A program made the translations under genes and the position numbers. Of a DNA stretch of 64,000 nt, positions 20,440 to 28,112 are shown piece after piece. The stretch's first letter is position 1, and the number at the start of each line of letters is the position of its first letter. This stretch comes from Pseudomonas sp. C1C7 (GTDB lineage Bacteria > Pseudomonadota > Gammaproteobacteria > Pseudomonadales > Pseudomonadaceae): positions 48,698 through 112,697 of the forward strand of contig NZ_JABFMP010000023.1 in the NCBI RefSeq assembly GCF_013359595.1, given 5' to 3'. The notes under the pieces were generated by a model. It was not told where the DNA came from. It did not search any database and saw only the letters and a program-made list of their open reading frames with translations.

Positions 20440-20840
20440 GTCCATCGGGTAATCGTCACGCGGGTGCCCTTGCCTGGCGCGGTATCGAGTTCGAAGTCGT
20501 CCACCAGCCGTTTTGCTCCGGTCAGTCCCAGGCCCAGGCCCGAGCCGGACGTCCAGCCGTCGGTCATCGCCAGTTTGACGTCGGGGATGCCGGGGCCTTC
20601 GTCGCGAAACGTCAGGCGCAGACCGGTGCGCGGGTTTTCGTCGATGATCTGCCAGTCCATGTCGCCGCCACCGCCGTAGACCATGGTGTTGCGCGCCAGC
20701 TCGCTGACGGCGGTCACCAGTTTGGTCAGGTCGATCAGACGCATGCCGCACTCGGTCGCCAGCTTGCGCGCCAGTTGCCTGGCCAGGACCACGTCCTGTT
20801 CGATATGAATCGGGTGAGTACCGCTGCTGCGCACGGTCAT
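20436..20840 (-). CDS. rsbT: RsbT-like serine/threonine kinase (switch protein)
   Basis: 134-aa GHKL-fold kinase close to RsbT. The N-box is TAVSELARNTMVYG, then FRDEGPGIPD (G1) and GSGLGLGLTGAKRLVDDF (G2), ending in GKGTRVTITRW. In the Bacillus stressosome RsbT phosphorylates RsbS and RsbR and is released to activate a partner phosphatase. It overlaps rsbS by ATGA upstream and the phosphatase gene by ATGA downstream. Confidence 0.93.
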   Translation of the reverse strand: MTVRSSGTHPIHIEQDVVLARQLARKLATECGMRLIDLTKLVTAVSELARNTMVYGGGGDMDWQIIDENPRTGLRLTFRDEGPGIPDVKLAMTDGWTSGSGLGLGLTGAKRLVDDFELDTAPGKGTRVTITRWT

Positions 20841-21199
20841 TGCTCGAGTACTCTTTCCTGCAACAGTTTCATGCCGCGCTCGACGTTCAGCGCGGTGCTG
20901 ACGCCAGGCAGGGTCAGGCCGAGCTCGACCAGGGTGATGGCCACCGCCGGCTGCATGCCCACCAGCACGGTCTCGGCGTCCATGATTTTCGACAGGCCCG
21001 AGATGGTGCCGATCATTCGGCCGATGAAGGAGTCGACCATGTCCAGCGCGGAAATATCGATCAGCACGCCTCGGGCGGAGGTCCTGCTGATGCGCTCGGA
21101 CAGATCGTCCTGAAGGGTCAGGGCCAACTGGTCATGCATGTCGACCTGGATGGTCACCAGCAGGAAGTCGCCCATTTGCAGAATCGGAATGCGCTCCAT
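20837..21199 (-). CDS. rsbS: RsbS-like STAS-domain stressosome scaffold
   Basis: 120-aa single STAS domain. The segment ALDMVDSFIGRMIGTIS aligns with the phosphorylation loop of Bacillus RsbS; Ser57 occupies the place of the RsbT target Ser59. QPAVAITLVELGL is a further RsbS signature. It forms the core of the stressosome together with RsbR. The start is 4 nt after the rsbR stop. Confidence 0.93.
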   Translation of the reverse strand: MERIPILQMGDFLLVTIQVDMHDQLALTLQDDLSERISRTSARGVLIDISALDMVDSFIGRMIGTISGLSKIMDAETVLVGMQPAVAITLVELGLTLPGVSTALNVERGMKLLQERVLEQ

Positions 21200-21203
21200 G
21201 GGC

Positions 21204-22055
21204 TCAGTTCGCCTTGCTGATGGTCATTCCCAGCCGGGTCAGGGCCAGTTTCAGGGCATCGGCCAGGTTGGCCTTGGTCACCACGCCTTGCAGGTCCAGC
21301 CCCAGGTGCACGATGGTCTGGGCGATCTGCGGACGCACGCCGCTGATGATGCAGTCGGCGCCCATCAGGCGGATCGCGGTGACGGTCTTGAGCAGGTGCT
21401 GCGCCACCAGGGTGTCGACGGTCGGTACGCCGGTGATGTCGATGATGGCGATCTCCGAGCCGGTCTCGACGATGCGCTGCAACAGCGATTCCATGACCAC
21501 CTGGGTGCGCTGTGAGTCAAGGGTGCCGATCATCGGCAGGGCCAGCACGCCGTCCCAGAGCTTGACCACCGGGGTCGAAAGCTCCAGCAACTCTTCCTGC
21601 TGGCGCTTGATCACTTCCTCGCGGGACTTCTGGAAGGTGCGGATGGTGTGCATGCCCAGGGTGTCGAGCAGCTCGGAAATCTCCCAGACCTGCTCGGCCA
21701 GCTGTGCTGGGCTGTCCTGGTAATGGTTCTGCAGCAGGGCGAACAGCGGGCCCTTGAGCGATAAGATGAAGTTGGCGGTCTGGGACGAGTCATGGCCCAA
21801 GAGCGCACGGCTGCGCGAGAGCTTTTCCAGGAACAGGCGGATATCGTCCCAGCCGGCGGACGCGACATTCAGGCCGTTGCCGTCGTTGAGGCCGGAGACG
21901 ATCAGTTGCAGAAAATCGGTGGTCTGTTGCTTCAGGTCCTGATCCTTGAGATTGCGCGTAGCGCCGCTGGCCTCGAGGTTGGCGGTCCACTGGGCAAGCA
22001 GTGGCGCCTGATTTTTCTTGATCGCTTCGATGGTGCCGGATTGCAGTGTCGCCAT
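21204..22055 (-). CDS. rsbR: RsbR-like stressosome sensor (RsbR N-terminal + STAS domain)
   Basis: 283-aa protein. An all-helical N-terminal domain (residues about 10-150) without an obvious haem or flavin motif acts as the putative sensor turret, and a C-terminal STAS domain follows (about 160-280). The STAS part has GTLDSQRTQVVMES and ITGVPTVDTLVAQH, matching the two RsbT-phosphorylated sites of Bacillus RsbRA: Thr215 matches the second site, and Ser181 stands where Thr171 is expected. An AGGAG site precedes the ATG. It is the first gene of the six-gene operon; its promoter should lie in 22056-22235. Confidence 0.92.
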   Translation of the reverse strand: MATLQSGTIEAIKKNQAPLLAQWTANLEASGATRNLKDQDLKQQTTDFLQLIVSGLNDGNGLNVASAGWDDIRLFLEKLSRSRALLGHDSSQTANFILSLKGPLFALLQNHYQDSPAQLAEQVWEISELLDTLGMHTIRTFQKSREEVIKRQQEELLELSTPVVKLWDGVLALPMIGTLDSQRTQVVMESLLQRIVETGSEIAIIDITGVPTVDTLVAQHLLKTVTAIRLMGADCIISGVRPQIAQTIVHLGLDLQGVVTKANLADALKLALTRLGMTISKAN

Positions 22056-22235
22056 GTGCCTTGACTCCTGAATGTAGGCGCCGATTCCCCAAAAAACGAT
22101 CGGCGTAAAAGCAGTGACATTTCACCAATGAAATAGTTGTTTCGTTTTGCCATCATTTTTTCAATCGCTGCCTATGGACTGTAGTCGGCGGCGGGCCCGG
22201 TAGTGGTTTTTCGTTGCCAGGCGGGCACATAAACG

Positions 22236-22265
22236 AAAAAACCGCATCGTGGATGCGGTTTTTTT
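22236..22265 (-). terminator. Rho-independent terminator of the DUF4142 gene
   Basis: The stem CCGCATC/GATGCGG with a 3-nt loop is flanked by A and T runs on both sides, so it can work in either direction. It lies 14 nt after the stop of the minus-strand DUF4142 gene and upstream of the rsbR promoter region. Confidence 0.9.
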
Positions 22266-22279
22266 GGCGTGCAGCGAGG

Positions 22280-22801
22280 TTATTTGCTGGGATGCGCGGC
22301 TTGCAGTTTTTTCGCCATGTCCAGGTGCTTTTGCAGGCCGGGGAGCATTTTCTGGGCAAAGCCCTTGAGCTCGGTGGCGCCCTTGGCCTTGTCGTCGGTG
22401 ACGGTGTTGGCTTCCTTGGTGAACAGCTCGATGGCTTCTTCGTGGGCCTTGACCTGATTGTTGGCGTAGGCGGCGTCGAAGGATTCGTCACGCATGTCGA
22501 GGATCTTTTCCTTGGCCTGTTTCACCAGCGTCGTGCTGTCCGGCACTTCGATGTCGTTCTTTTTCGCGATGCTGGCCAGCTCATCGTTGGCCTTGCCATG
22601 GTCGGTGATCATCATATTGGCGAATTCCTTGATGTCGGCCGATTGGCTTTTTTCCAGTGCCAGCCGGCTGGTTTCGATCTCGGCGATGCCACCGGCGGCG
22701 GCCTTGTCGACGAAATCGTTGGAAGTCGCTGCGAAAGCCGCGCCCATGCTGGTGCTCAGGGCTACGGCGAGAACGAGGTGGCGCAGGTTAAATCCGTCCA
22801 T
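22280..22801 (-). CDS. DUF4142 (ferritin-like fold) periplasmic protein
   Basis: 173-aa protein with a clear signal peptide (LVLAVALSTSMGAAFA, cleaved before ATSNDF). The remainder is an all-helical DUF4142 domain (FVDKAAAGGIAEIETSRLALEKS, FANMMITDHGKANDEL). Family members are envelope proteins often induced by stress; their biochemical role is not established. I chose the ATG at 22801 because a GGAG site precedes it and it gives a complete signal peptide; the longer frame does not. The gene faces away from a DUF465 gene. Confidence 0.88.
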   Translation of the reverse strand: MDGFNLRHLVLAVALSTSMGAAFAATSNDFVDKAAAGGIAEIETSRLALEKSQSADIKEFANMMITDHGKANDELASIAKKNDIEVPDSTTLVKQAKEKILDMRDESFDAAYANNQVKAHEEAIELFTKEANTVTDDKAKGATELKGFAQKMLPGLQKHLDMAKKLQAAHPSK

Positions 22802-23009
22802 TGGTGCTTCTCCACGCTGATGATCGATGTGATCGTTACTGTGTGGAGGCTGGTACGCGGGCAAAGGTTTGATCACATTTGCGAAAGGGCGACGAACGGA
22901 CACCGCCAGTCGGACCGATGGTCGACAGAACCGGCCAACCGAGGCCATTCTGATAGTTGGCGAACGCAATCAGTCGCGTTTGCTACCGATCAACAAACGG
23001 AGGTGTTCC

Positions 23010-23243
23010 ATGCCGGTGTCCCATGACCTTTTTCAGGATCTGAGTTACTCAAAGGAAGAAATCCAGCACAGACGCACCAAGGATCCGAAACTGGATTCTC
23101 TGATCAACAAGTATTCCCAGACAGATGCCGAGGTGGTGAAGGCCGAGCAAGCCAAATCCAGCGATGACACGGTGACCAAACTCAAGGCGAAACGCCTGGA
23201 GGTCAAGGATCAGATCGTCAAACAACTCCAGATGTCGTCCTGA
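23010..23243 (+). CDS. DUF465 (YdcH-like) small coiled-coil protein
   Basis: 77-aa protein beginning MPVSHDLFQDL. The DUF465 pattern is visible: DPKLDSLINKYSQTDAEVVKAEQ, then a predicted helical hairpin rich in Lys and Glu (VTKLKAKRLEVKDQI). The start at 23010 has a strong CGGAGG site 7 nt upstream, which excludes the longer frame. Function unknown; family members are small cytosolic helical proteins. Confidence 0.9.
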   Translation: MPVSHDLFQDLSYSKEEIQHRRTKDPKLDSLINKYSQTDAEVVKAEQAKSSDDTVTKLKAKRLEVKDQIVKQLQMSS

Positions 23244-23300
23244 CTCGATAAGAAGGTCACCGACGACCGGTGATCGAAAGTTGGAACGGCGCAAAAACCC

Positions 23301-23349
23301 GGCACCTCGAATGTTCAGAGTCCGACGACACGGCTCCATGCGAGGTGCC
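23301..23349. other. Intergenic inverted repeat between convergent genes
   Basis: GGCACCTCG (23301-23309) and CGAGGTGCC (23341-23349) form a 9-bp stem around a 31-nt loop between the convergent DUF465 and SMP-30-like genes. No T-tract follows. It may terminate transcription or encode a small structured RNA; I cannot tell which. Confidence 0.35.
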
Positions 23350-23406
23350 CCATGAATACCCCTACAAAAAACAAAGCGGGTGTCATTCATTAAAACGTGA
23401 AGTGTG

Positions 23407-24495
23407 TTATTGCAGGGCCGCGCTCAACGGCAATCGCACCATGTTCTTCGCCTTCAACGACCCGAAATACAACCAATCCCCATACTCACGCACCGTGGTG
23501 ATCGGCGAGTAGTTGCCGGTGCTGCCGTCCTGCAGATTGGCGATGACCTTGCCGTCCAGGTCCAGACCCAGGGCAAAGGCGCGCTTTTCCACGGGCTTGG
23601 GCAATACGGTCATGGCCCGCACCAGCATCTTGCGTACGAACGGATGCTCAGCCGTGGCATCGAGCAAGGCACTGCGCGGCGCATACAGGGCGACCCAGAA
23701 ACGGTCGCGACCATTGAAGGACAGGTTGTCCGGCAAGCCCGGCAGATTGTCGATGAACACATCCTGCGTCCCGGCCTTCGGCCCGTTCAGCCAGTAACGG
23801 GTGATGCGATAGGCGCCGGTTTCGTTGACCAGCACGAAGGCGTCGTCCGGCCCCAGGGCGACGCCGTTGGCGAACTCCAATTTTTCGAGCAGCACCGCGG
23901 TCTTGCCGGTCTGGAAGTCGTAACGCAGCAGACGTCCGTCGCCGCCATGCTCGATGATCGCATCGCTGTCACTGCCATAGCCGAAACGGCTTGAGGCATC
24001 GGTGAAGTAGGCGTAGTGCCCGGGTTTGTCGATCACTACATCGTCGGTAAAACCGAAGGGCACGCCACCGGCTGCCGTGGTCATTGCCACCAGTCGACCC
24101 TGGGCATCCAGCGACAGCAAGCCCTTGACCGCATCGGCGATCACCAGCAATCCATTGGGATGACGGGCCAGACCCAAAGGGCGGCCACCGGTATCGGCCA
24201 GGACCGTGCGGGTCTTGCCGTCGAGGCTGGTGCGCAGCACTCGACCGTCATGCAGGCCGGTGAGCAGCATGTCGTCCTCCAGCAGCAGCGCCTCCGGGCC
24301 GTCGATGTCGACGGCGCCGACCGGTTTCACGCCCTTCAAGCGCTGATTCTCGGCATATACGCCGCCGGTGAGGGAGGGCGCGGGCGGCGGCGTCCAGGCC
24401 ACCGGCCGCACCTTGGTTGGCATCAGCAGCAGAAATCCGCCAATCACCACAATCAACAGCAACAGCCAATGGCGGAACCGGATTGATCGACTCAC
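23407..24495 (-). CDS. SMP-30/strictosidine synthase-like beta-propeller, membrane-anchored
   Basis: 362-aa protein with an N-terminal membrane anchor (HWLLLLIVVIGGFLLLMP) and a six-bladed propeller resembling strictosidine synthase/gluconolactonase proteins (GLHDGRVLRTSLDG, GRPLGLARHPNGLLVIADA, FTDDVVIDKPGHYAYFTDAS, LEFANGVALGPDDAFVLV, LPGLPDNLSFNGRDRFWVAL). Such proteins are often esterases or lactonases in the periplasm. The GTG at 24495 overlaps the stop of the upstream hydroxylase gene (GTGA); the longer frame is a shadow of that gene. The overlap predicts a joint function on a lipid or lactone substrate (inference). Confidence 0.85.
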   Translation of the reverse strand: MSRSIRFRHWLLLLIVVIGGFLLLMPTKVRPVAWTPPPAPSLTGGVYAENQRLKGVKPVGAVDIDGPEALLLEDDMLLTGLHDGRVLRTSLDGKTRTVLADTGGRPLGLARHPNGLLVIADAVKGLLSLDAQGRLVAMTTAAGGVPFGFTDDVVIDKPGHYAYFTDASSRFGYGSDSDAIIEHGGDGRLLRYDFQTGKTAVLLEKLEFANGVALGPDDAFVLVNETGAYRITRYWLNGPKAGTQDVFIDNLPGLPDNLSFNGRDRFWVALYAPRSALLDATAEHPFVRKMLVRAMTVLPKPVEKRAFALGLDLDGKVIANLQDGSTGNYSPITTVREYGDWLYFGSLKAKNMVRLPLSAALQ

Positions 24496-25637
24496 GCCTT
24501 GACTCCCGCCTGCGTCAGATATTTTTCCGCCATCTCGCGCAGGGCCAGCATCGACGCCGCCGACTCGCGATCGATCCGGCGCCTGAGCAGCAACAGGTTG
24601 GCCAGGCGCATTCCCGGGCCGCTGAACCGATACTCGAGGGTGCGGACAAACCGCGTGCCTTCGCCCTGGGCCTCGCACTCGTAGGTGAGCACCAGCGACA
24701 GGCCATGATCGCCCTGAGCCTGAGCGACCCAGCGCCGTCCCGGCAGATACTCGTCGACCATCCAGTTCAGATGCCCGTCACGCCCACCGGCGCGAATGTC
24801 CTCATCGAACCGCGCGCCGGCATGCAGCGGGCCTTTTTGCCCGTTGATCTTGAGCGACGATGGATGCCACTCCGGCCAGCGGGTCACGGTGCTGGCGTAG
24901 GCGAGTACATCGATGGGATTTGCGGCGATCTCGATCTCGTGCTGCATGCGGGTCATGGGCGTTCTCGTCAGGTACGGGGTGGCCTGTTCCGGCTCCCAGT
25001 AGAGGGTGCCGAACAGGTAATCCATCAACGGAAAAACGATGTTGAAATTGCGCTCCTGCATCATTTCGCGACGGTGATGCAGTTCATGCAGGCGACGCAT
25101 CTGACGAATCCACGGCAGACGCGTCAGCGGGTTGTGCGGGGGCAGATGCTCGCAGGCGTGAAACACCTCGTAGGCCAGATAACCCAGGACCAGACAACCG
25201 CCCGCCAGCCCGGCGATGTCAGGATCGAACTGCTTGAGCAGCCACCAGATCGGCACGCTGATGACCAGCGTATGCAACACGATCAGCCAGGCCGGAAACA
25301 GGATGACCCGCCAGTCGCGGGCGTTGTCGTAGGTCATGTTGCCGGGAGCGAAGAAACTGTGATGATCCCCCGCGTGCCGGGCATAGAACATCCGCGCGAA
25401 GGATTTTTTGTGATGGCCCAGGTGGCGGTGCACCACGTACACGCCGAGGTTGAACAGCAGCAGGGTCAGCGGCACCGCCAGCCATTGCAGCGGTTGGATG
25501 TGGTGGACGGTGCTCCAGAAGCCGGCGATGGCCAGAAGGCCGAACAGCAGCACGAAGGTGCCGTGCAGCCATGGGTTGTAGAGGGGATGGATGCCTGCGC
25601 GATAACGGCTGCGGAATGCTTCGGTGGTCTGCCTCAC
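24492..25637 (-). CDS. Fatty acid hydroxylase/sterol desaturase fused to a C-terminal SRPBCC domain
   Basis: About 381 aa. Residues about 20-215 are an integral-membrane di-iron fatty acid hydroxylase domain with several spans and histidine clusters HRHLGHH, HAGDHHSF, HACEHLPPHN and LHELHHRR. Residues about 230-370 form a separate soluble START/SRPBCC-like domain (IEIAANPIDVLAYASTVTRWPEWHPSS, ARFDEDIRAGG). SRPBCC domains bind hydrophobic ligands, so the fusion could present a lipid to the hydroxylase. The start is uncertain: GTG at 25637 has an AGGTGA site 5 nt upstream; GTG at 25646 is also open. It is followed by the SMP-30-like gene with a GTGA overlap and preceded by a co-oriented LysR gene. 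Confidence 0.85.
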   Translation of the reverse strand: MRQTTEAFRSRYRAGIHPLYNPWLHGTFVLLFGLLAIAGFWSTVHHIQPLQWLAVPLTLLLFNLGVYVVHRHLGHHKKSFARMFYARHAGDHHSFFAPGNMTYDNARDWRVILFPAWLIVLHTLVISVPIWWLLKQFDPDIAGLAGGCLVLGYLAYEVFHACEHLPPHNPLTRLPWIRQMRRLHELHHRREMMQERNFNIVFPLMDYLFGTLYWEPEQATPYLTRTPMTRMQHEIEIAANPIDVLAYASTVTRWPEWHPSSLKINGQKGPLHAGARFDEDIRAGGRDGHLNWMVDEYLPGRRWVAQAQGDHGLSLVLTYECEAQGEGTRFVRTLEYRFSGPGMRLANLLLLRRRIDRESAASMLALREMAEKYLTQAGVKA

Positions 25638-25743
25638 TGCAATCACCTGTCGTTTTTGTTATTCCCAGCAGATTAGTCGATCCCGACGCGTGCGAAGTTC
25701 GAACATTGAGGACACAAACGCCATCATCCGGTGTAAACCGGAT

Positions 25744-26607
25744 TCACATCAGCGGGTCCCAGCGTTGCGACCAGTCGTCATCGGTACGGATGACTTCGCG
25801 CAGCAGATCGAAGGCCTGTTGCAGGATGGGCGAGTCGCGATCGCGGGAGTAGACCAGATAGGTCGGGTAATTGAATTCCGGGGCCTTGGGCACTTGTTCC
25901 AGCGCGCCGCTTTGCAGGTAGCTCTGCACGACGCGGGTGCGGAAATAACCGCTGCCGCCGTTCTCCAGAATGTATTGCAAGCCCAGCGGGCCGAGGTTGA
26001 AGCTCACCGGCGCCTTGGCCTTTTCCGGCAGGGCTGCGTCGTGTTGCCGCCGGAAGTCCTGGCCCCAGTCGATGTACACGTAAGGATCGGCACGCCCGGG
26101 CAGGCGCACGAGGACCAGCTTTTCTTCCAGTACCTGCTCGACTTGCAGGCGTGGCCAGTATTCGGGTTGATAGACCAGGGCGGCGTCCAGTACGCCCAGC
26201 TCCAGTTGCCGCAGCAGGTTTTCGCCGTCGCGGATTTCCATGCGCAAGGCGTGGCTGGGGATTTTCTCCCGCAGTTCGGCGGCCCAACTGAGCATCAACG
26301 GGTTGCACAGGCTGACTTCGCCGCCGATGTGCAGCACGTCGTGGTAACCCTCGGGCAACGGCAGGTCCCGGCGCGCGGCTTCCCAGGTTTCCACCAGCTG
26401 GTTGGCATACACCACGAAGGCTTCGCCATTGGGCGTCAGGCGGGCACCGGCGCGATTGCGCACGAACAGCGTGCTGCCCAGCTGGCTCTCGAGTTTCTGG
26501 ACTCGCGCGGTGATGGCGGTCTGGGTGACGTGGAGCTTGTCGGCCGCGGCGGCGAGGCTGCCGTGACGGACGATTTCCAGGAAGGTGCGGGCGAGGTCGA
26601 TGTCCAT
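25744..26607 (-). CDS. LysR-family transcriptional regulator
   Basis: 287-aa LysR protein. The N-terminal winged helix-turn-helix is visible (residues 1-60; LARTFLEIVRHGSLAAAADKLHVTQTAITARVQKLE), then a linker and a periplasmic-binding-like effector domain (about 85-287; LRMEIRDGENLLRQLELGVLDAALVY). It sits 106 nt upstream of the hydroxylase-SRPBCC gene in the same orientation, so it may regulate or be cotranscribed with it. Ligand unknown. Confidence 0.93.
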   Translation of the reverse strand: MDIDLARTFLEIVRHGSLAAAADKLHVTQTAITARVQKLESQLGSTLFVRNRAGARLTPNGEAFVVYANQLVETWEAARRDLPLPEGYHDVLHIGGEVSLCNPLMLSWAAELREKIPSHALRMEIRDGENLLRQLELGVLDAALVYQPEYWPRLQVEQVLEEKLVLVRLPGRADPYVYIDWGQDFRRQHDAALPEKAKAPVSFNLGPLGLQYILENGGSGYFRTRVVQSYLQSGALEQVPKAPEFNYPTYLVYSRDRDSPILQQAFDLLREVIRTDDDWSQRWDPLM

Positions 26608-26649
26608 GGGCGGGCCGGATCGGGAGGTGGTGGCATTGTAAGACCATCC

Positions 26650-26756
26650 CCCCTGTGGGAGCGAGCCTGCTCGCGATGGAGAATTGCACTCCTCGGCGTG
26701 TCAGGTTTTGCGCGTTATCGTTGACGGCCATCGCGAGCAGGCTCGCACACGGGGGA
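26650..26756. repeat. REPIN
   Basis: Two inverted REP units (GGGAGCGAGCCTGCTCGCGA and GCGAGCAGGCTCGCACACGG) separated by about 50 nt, upstream of the LysR gene. Confidence 0.9.
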
Positions 26757-26779
26757 GGGCGTATACGCCCTGAACGACA

Positions 26780-26802
26780 AAACCCGCCACAGGGGCGGGT
26801 TT
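26780..26802 (-). terminator. Terminator of the SCP2 gene
   Basis: Inverted repeat AAACCCGCC/GGCGGGTTT around a 5-nt loop, 20 nt after the stop of the SCP2 gene on the minus strand; the T-run is short. Confidence 0.75.
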
Positions 26803-26822
26803 CGTGTGCTTTCGCGGCAGCG

Positions 26823-27137
26823 TTACGCCGGGAACAGCTCGGACAGTTTCATCGCCAGCATCATGTCGCCTTCGGCGCGCAGTTTGCCGCCCATGAAGGC
26901 CTGCATGCCGTCGGTTTCGCCGCTGACGATGCCTTGCAGGGTTTCGCCGTCCATCACCAGGGTCACCTGGGCGTCCGGGTTCTCGCCTTCCTGCAGTTCG
27001 CAAGTGCTGTCCTTGACGATCAGGGAGAAGTGCTTGGTGTCGTCGATGCGGAAACCGAAGACCAGATCCAGACCGGCAGCGGCGGATGGGTTGAACTTGG
27101 CTTTCATTGCTTGTACGGCATCTGCTACTGAGGTCAT
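26823..27137 (-). CDS. SCP2 sterol-binding domain protein
   Basis: 104-aa protein made of a single SCP2 domain: VFGFRIDDTKHFSLIVKD, then PDAQVTLVMDGETLQGIVSGE and GKLRAEGDMMLAMKLSELFP. SCP2 proteins bind acyl chains or sterol-like lipids in the cytosol. I chose the ATG at 27137 because an AAAGGA site precedes it; the longer frame lacks one. It lies 63 nt downstream of the histidine phosphatase gene in the same orientation, so the two are probably cotranscribed. Confidence 0.9.
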   Translation of the reverse strand: MTSVADAVQAMKAKFNPSAAAGLDLVFGFRIDDTKHFSLIVKDSTCELQEGENPDAQVTLVMDGETLQGIVSGETDGMQAFMGGKLRAEGDMMLAMKLSELFPA

Positions 27138-27200
27138 GGTTCGATCCTTTCTTGAGTAATAGAGCTGGATGGTTACAGCCAGGGTCACAATAGTCCGGAC

Positions 27201-27911
27201 TCAACGGAAGGTGATGAGTTCCGGGGCTTTCAACAGTTGCAGGTGCGCATGACCGTTGAAAGAAGCCAGGGCCACCTCGCGGCCTCTGAATTTCAGGTGG
27301 TTGAGCGAGGTGTTGACGATTTGCCAGTTCAGCTCGAAGGCCTGTTTTGCAGGCATTTGCGTAATCAGGTGGAGCAGGGCGGTGATGGTGCCGCCGGAGG
27401 TGAACACTGCGATTTTCCGGGTGTTGTCGGCTTGCTCGAGAATTCTGTTCAGCCCGCCGCGAACCCGTTCGACAAAGCCCAGCCAGCTTTCCAGCCCGGG
27501 GGTGTCGTAGGTGCCGGCCAGCCAGCGTTCGATGATCAGGGCGAAGATGCGCTGGAACTCGCCACGGTTTTGCGCGGCGTTACGCAGGATGTCCAGGGCA
27601 TGGGGTTCTTCGGGCAGCATCGCCGGCAGCAGAGCGCGGATCACCGCGTCGGCGTCGAATTCATTGAAGGCGGAGTCGGTTTCCAGGATCGGCACCGGCA
27701 GGCCCGCGGCAGCGAATTGCTCCAGGGCACTGTTGGCGGTGTGTTGCTGGCGGCGCAGGTCGCCTGCCAGGCAGCGGTCGAAGCTGATATCGAGTGCAGC
27801 CAGATGCTGGCCGAGGATTTCTGCCTGGCGAATACCGATGGGCGAGAGGACATCGTAGTCGTCTGCACCGAAGGAGGCCTGGCCATGTCGAATCAAATAG
27901 ATGCTGCCCAC
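27201..27911 (-). CDS. Histidine phosphatase family protein
   Basis: 236-aa phosphoglycerate mutase-like phosphatase. The catalytic RHG is in the N-terminal GSIYLIRHGQASFG; the second His region is visible in VFTSGGTITALLHLIT (a His normally follows the SGG in this motif, so that residue may be replaced). I chose the GTG at 27911 because the RHG motif must lie near the N-terminus and family homology begins there; the longer frame gives 21 unrelated residues. It is cotranscribed with the SCP2 gene and divergent from sohB. The substrate cannot be read from the sequence. Confidence 0.85.
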   Translation of the reverse strand: MGSIYLIRHGQASFGADDYDVLSPIGIRQAEILGQHLAALDISFDRCLAGDLRRQQHTANSALEQFAAAGLPVPILETDSAFNEFDADAVIRALLPAMLPEEPHALDILRNAAQNRGEFQRIFALIIERWLAGTYDTPGLESWLGFVERVRGGLNRILEQADNTRKIAVFTSGGTITALLHLITQMPAKQAFELNWQIVNTSLNHLKFRGREVALASFNGHAHLQLLKAPELITFR

Positions 27912-28112
27912 GTCCGCGTCGTCCCGGTACGTTGAAGGTTCGGCGAGGTTATGAGGATGGCGGTGAGCTGTCAATGAAAAAACATACGCTTGTTTGAAAT
28001 GCCCGTTACAGGCCCATCGCCAGCGGTTTCACGACTGGTCGCAACGACGACGCATGGGTATGCTGGAGGTGTCCCGCGCGCTACATGCCGCGCACCGCTT
28101 GAGGAGTCCTGT

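Noticed and set aside
20440..20751. N-terminal extension of the SpoIIE phosphatase frame
   Set aside because: It mirrors rsbT in another frame and is Arg-rich with no domain; the real start forms an ATGA overlap at 20439.
27960..28112. Extended SohB N-terminus from an ATG at 27990
   Set aside because: The extension has no homology and would put the membrane anchor 41 residues in; GTG at 28113 has a strong GAGGAG site.
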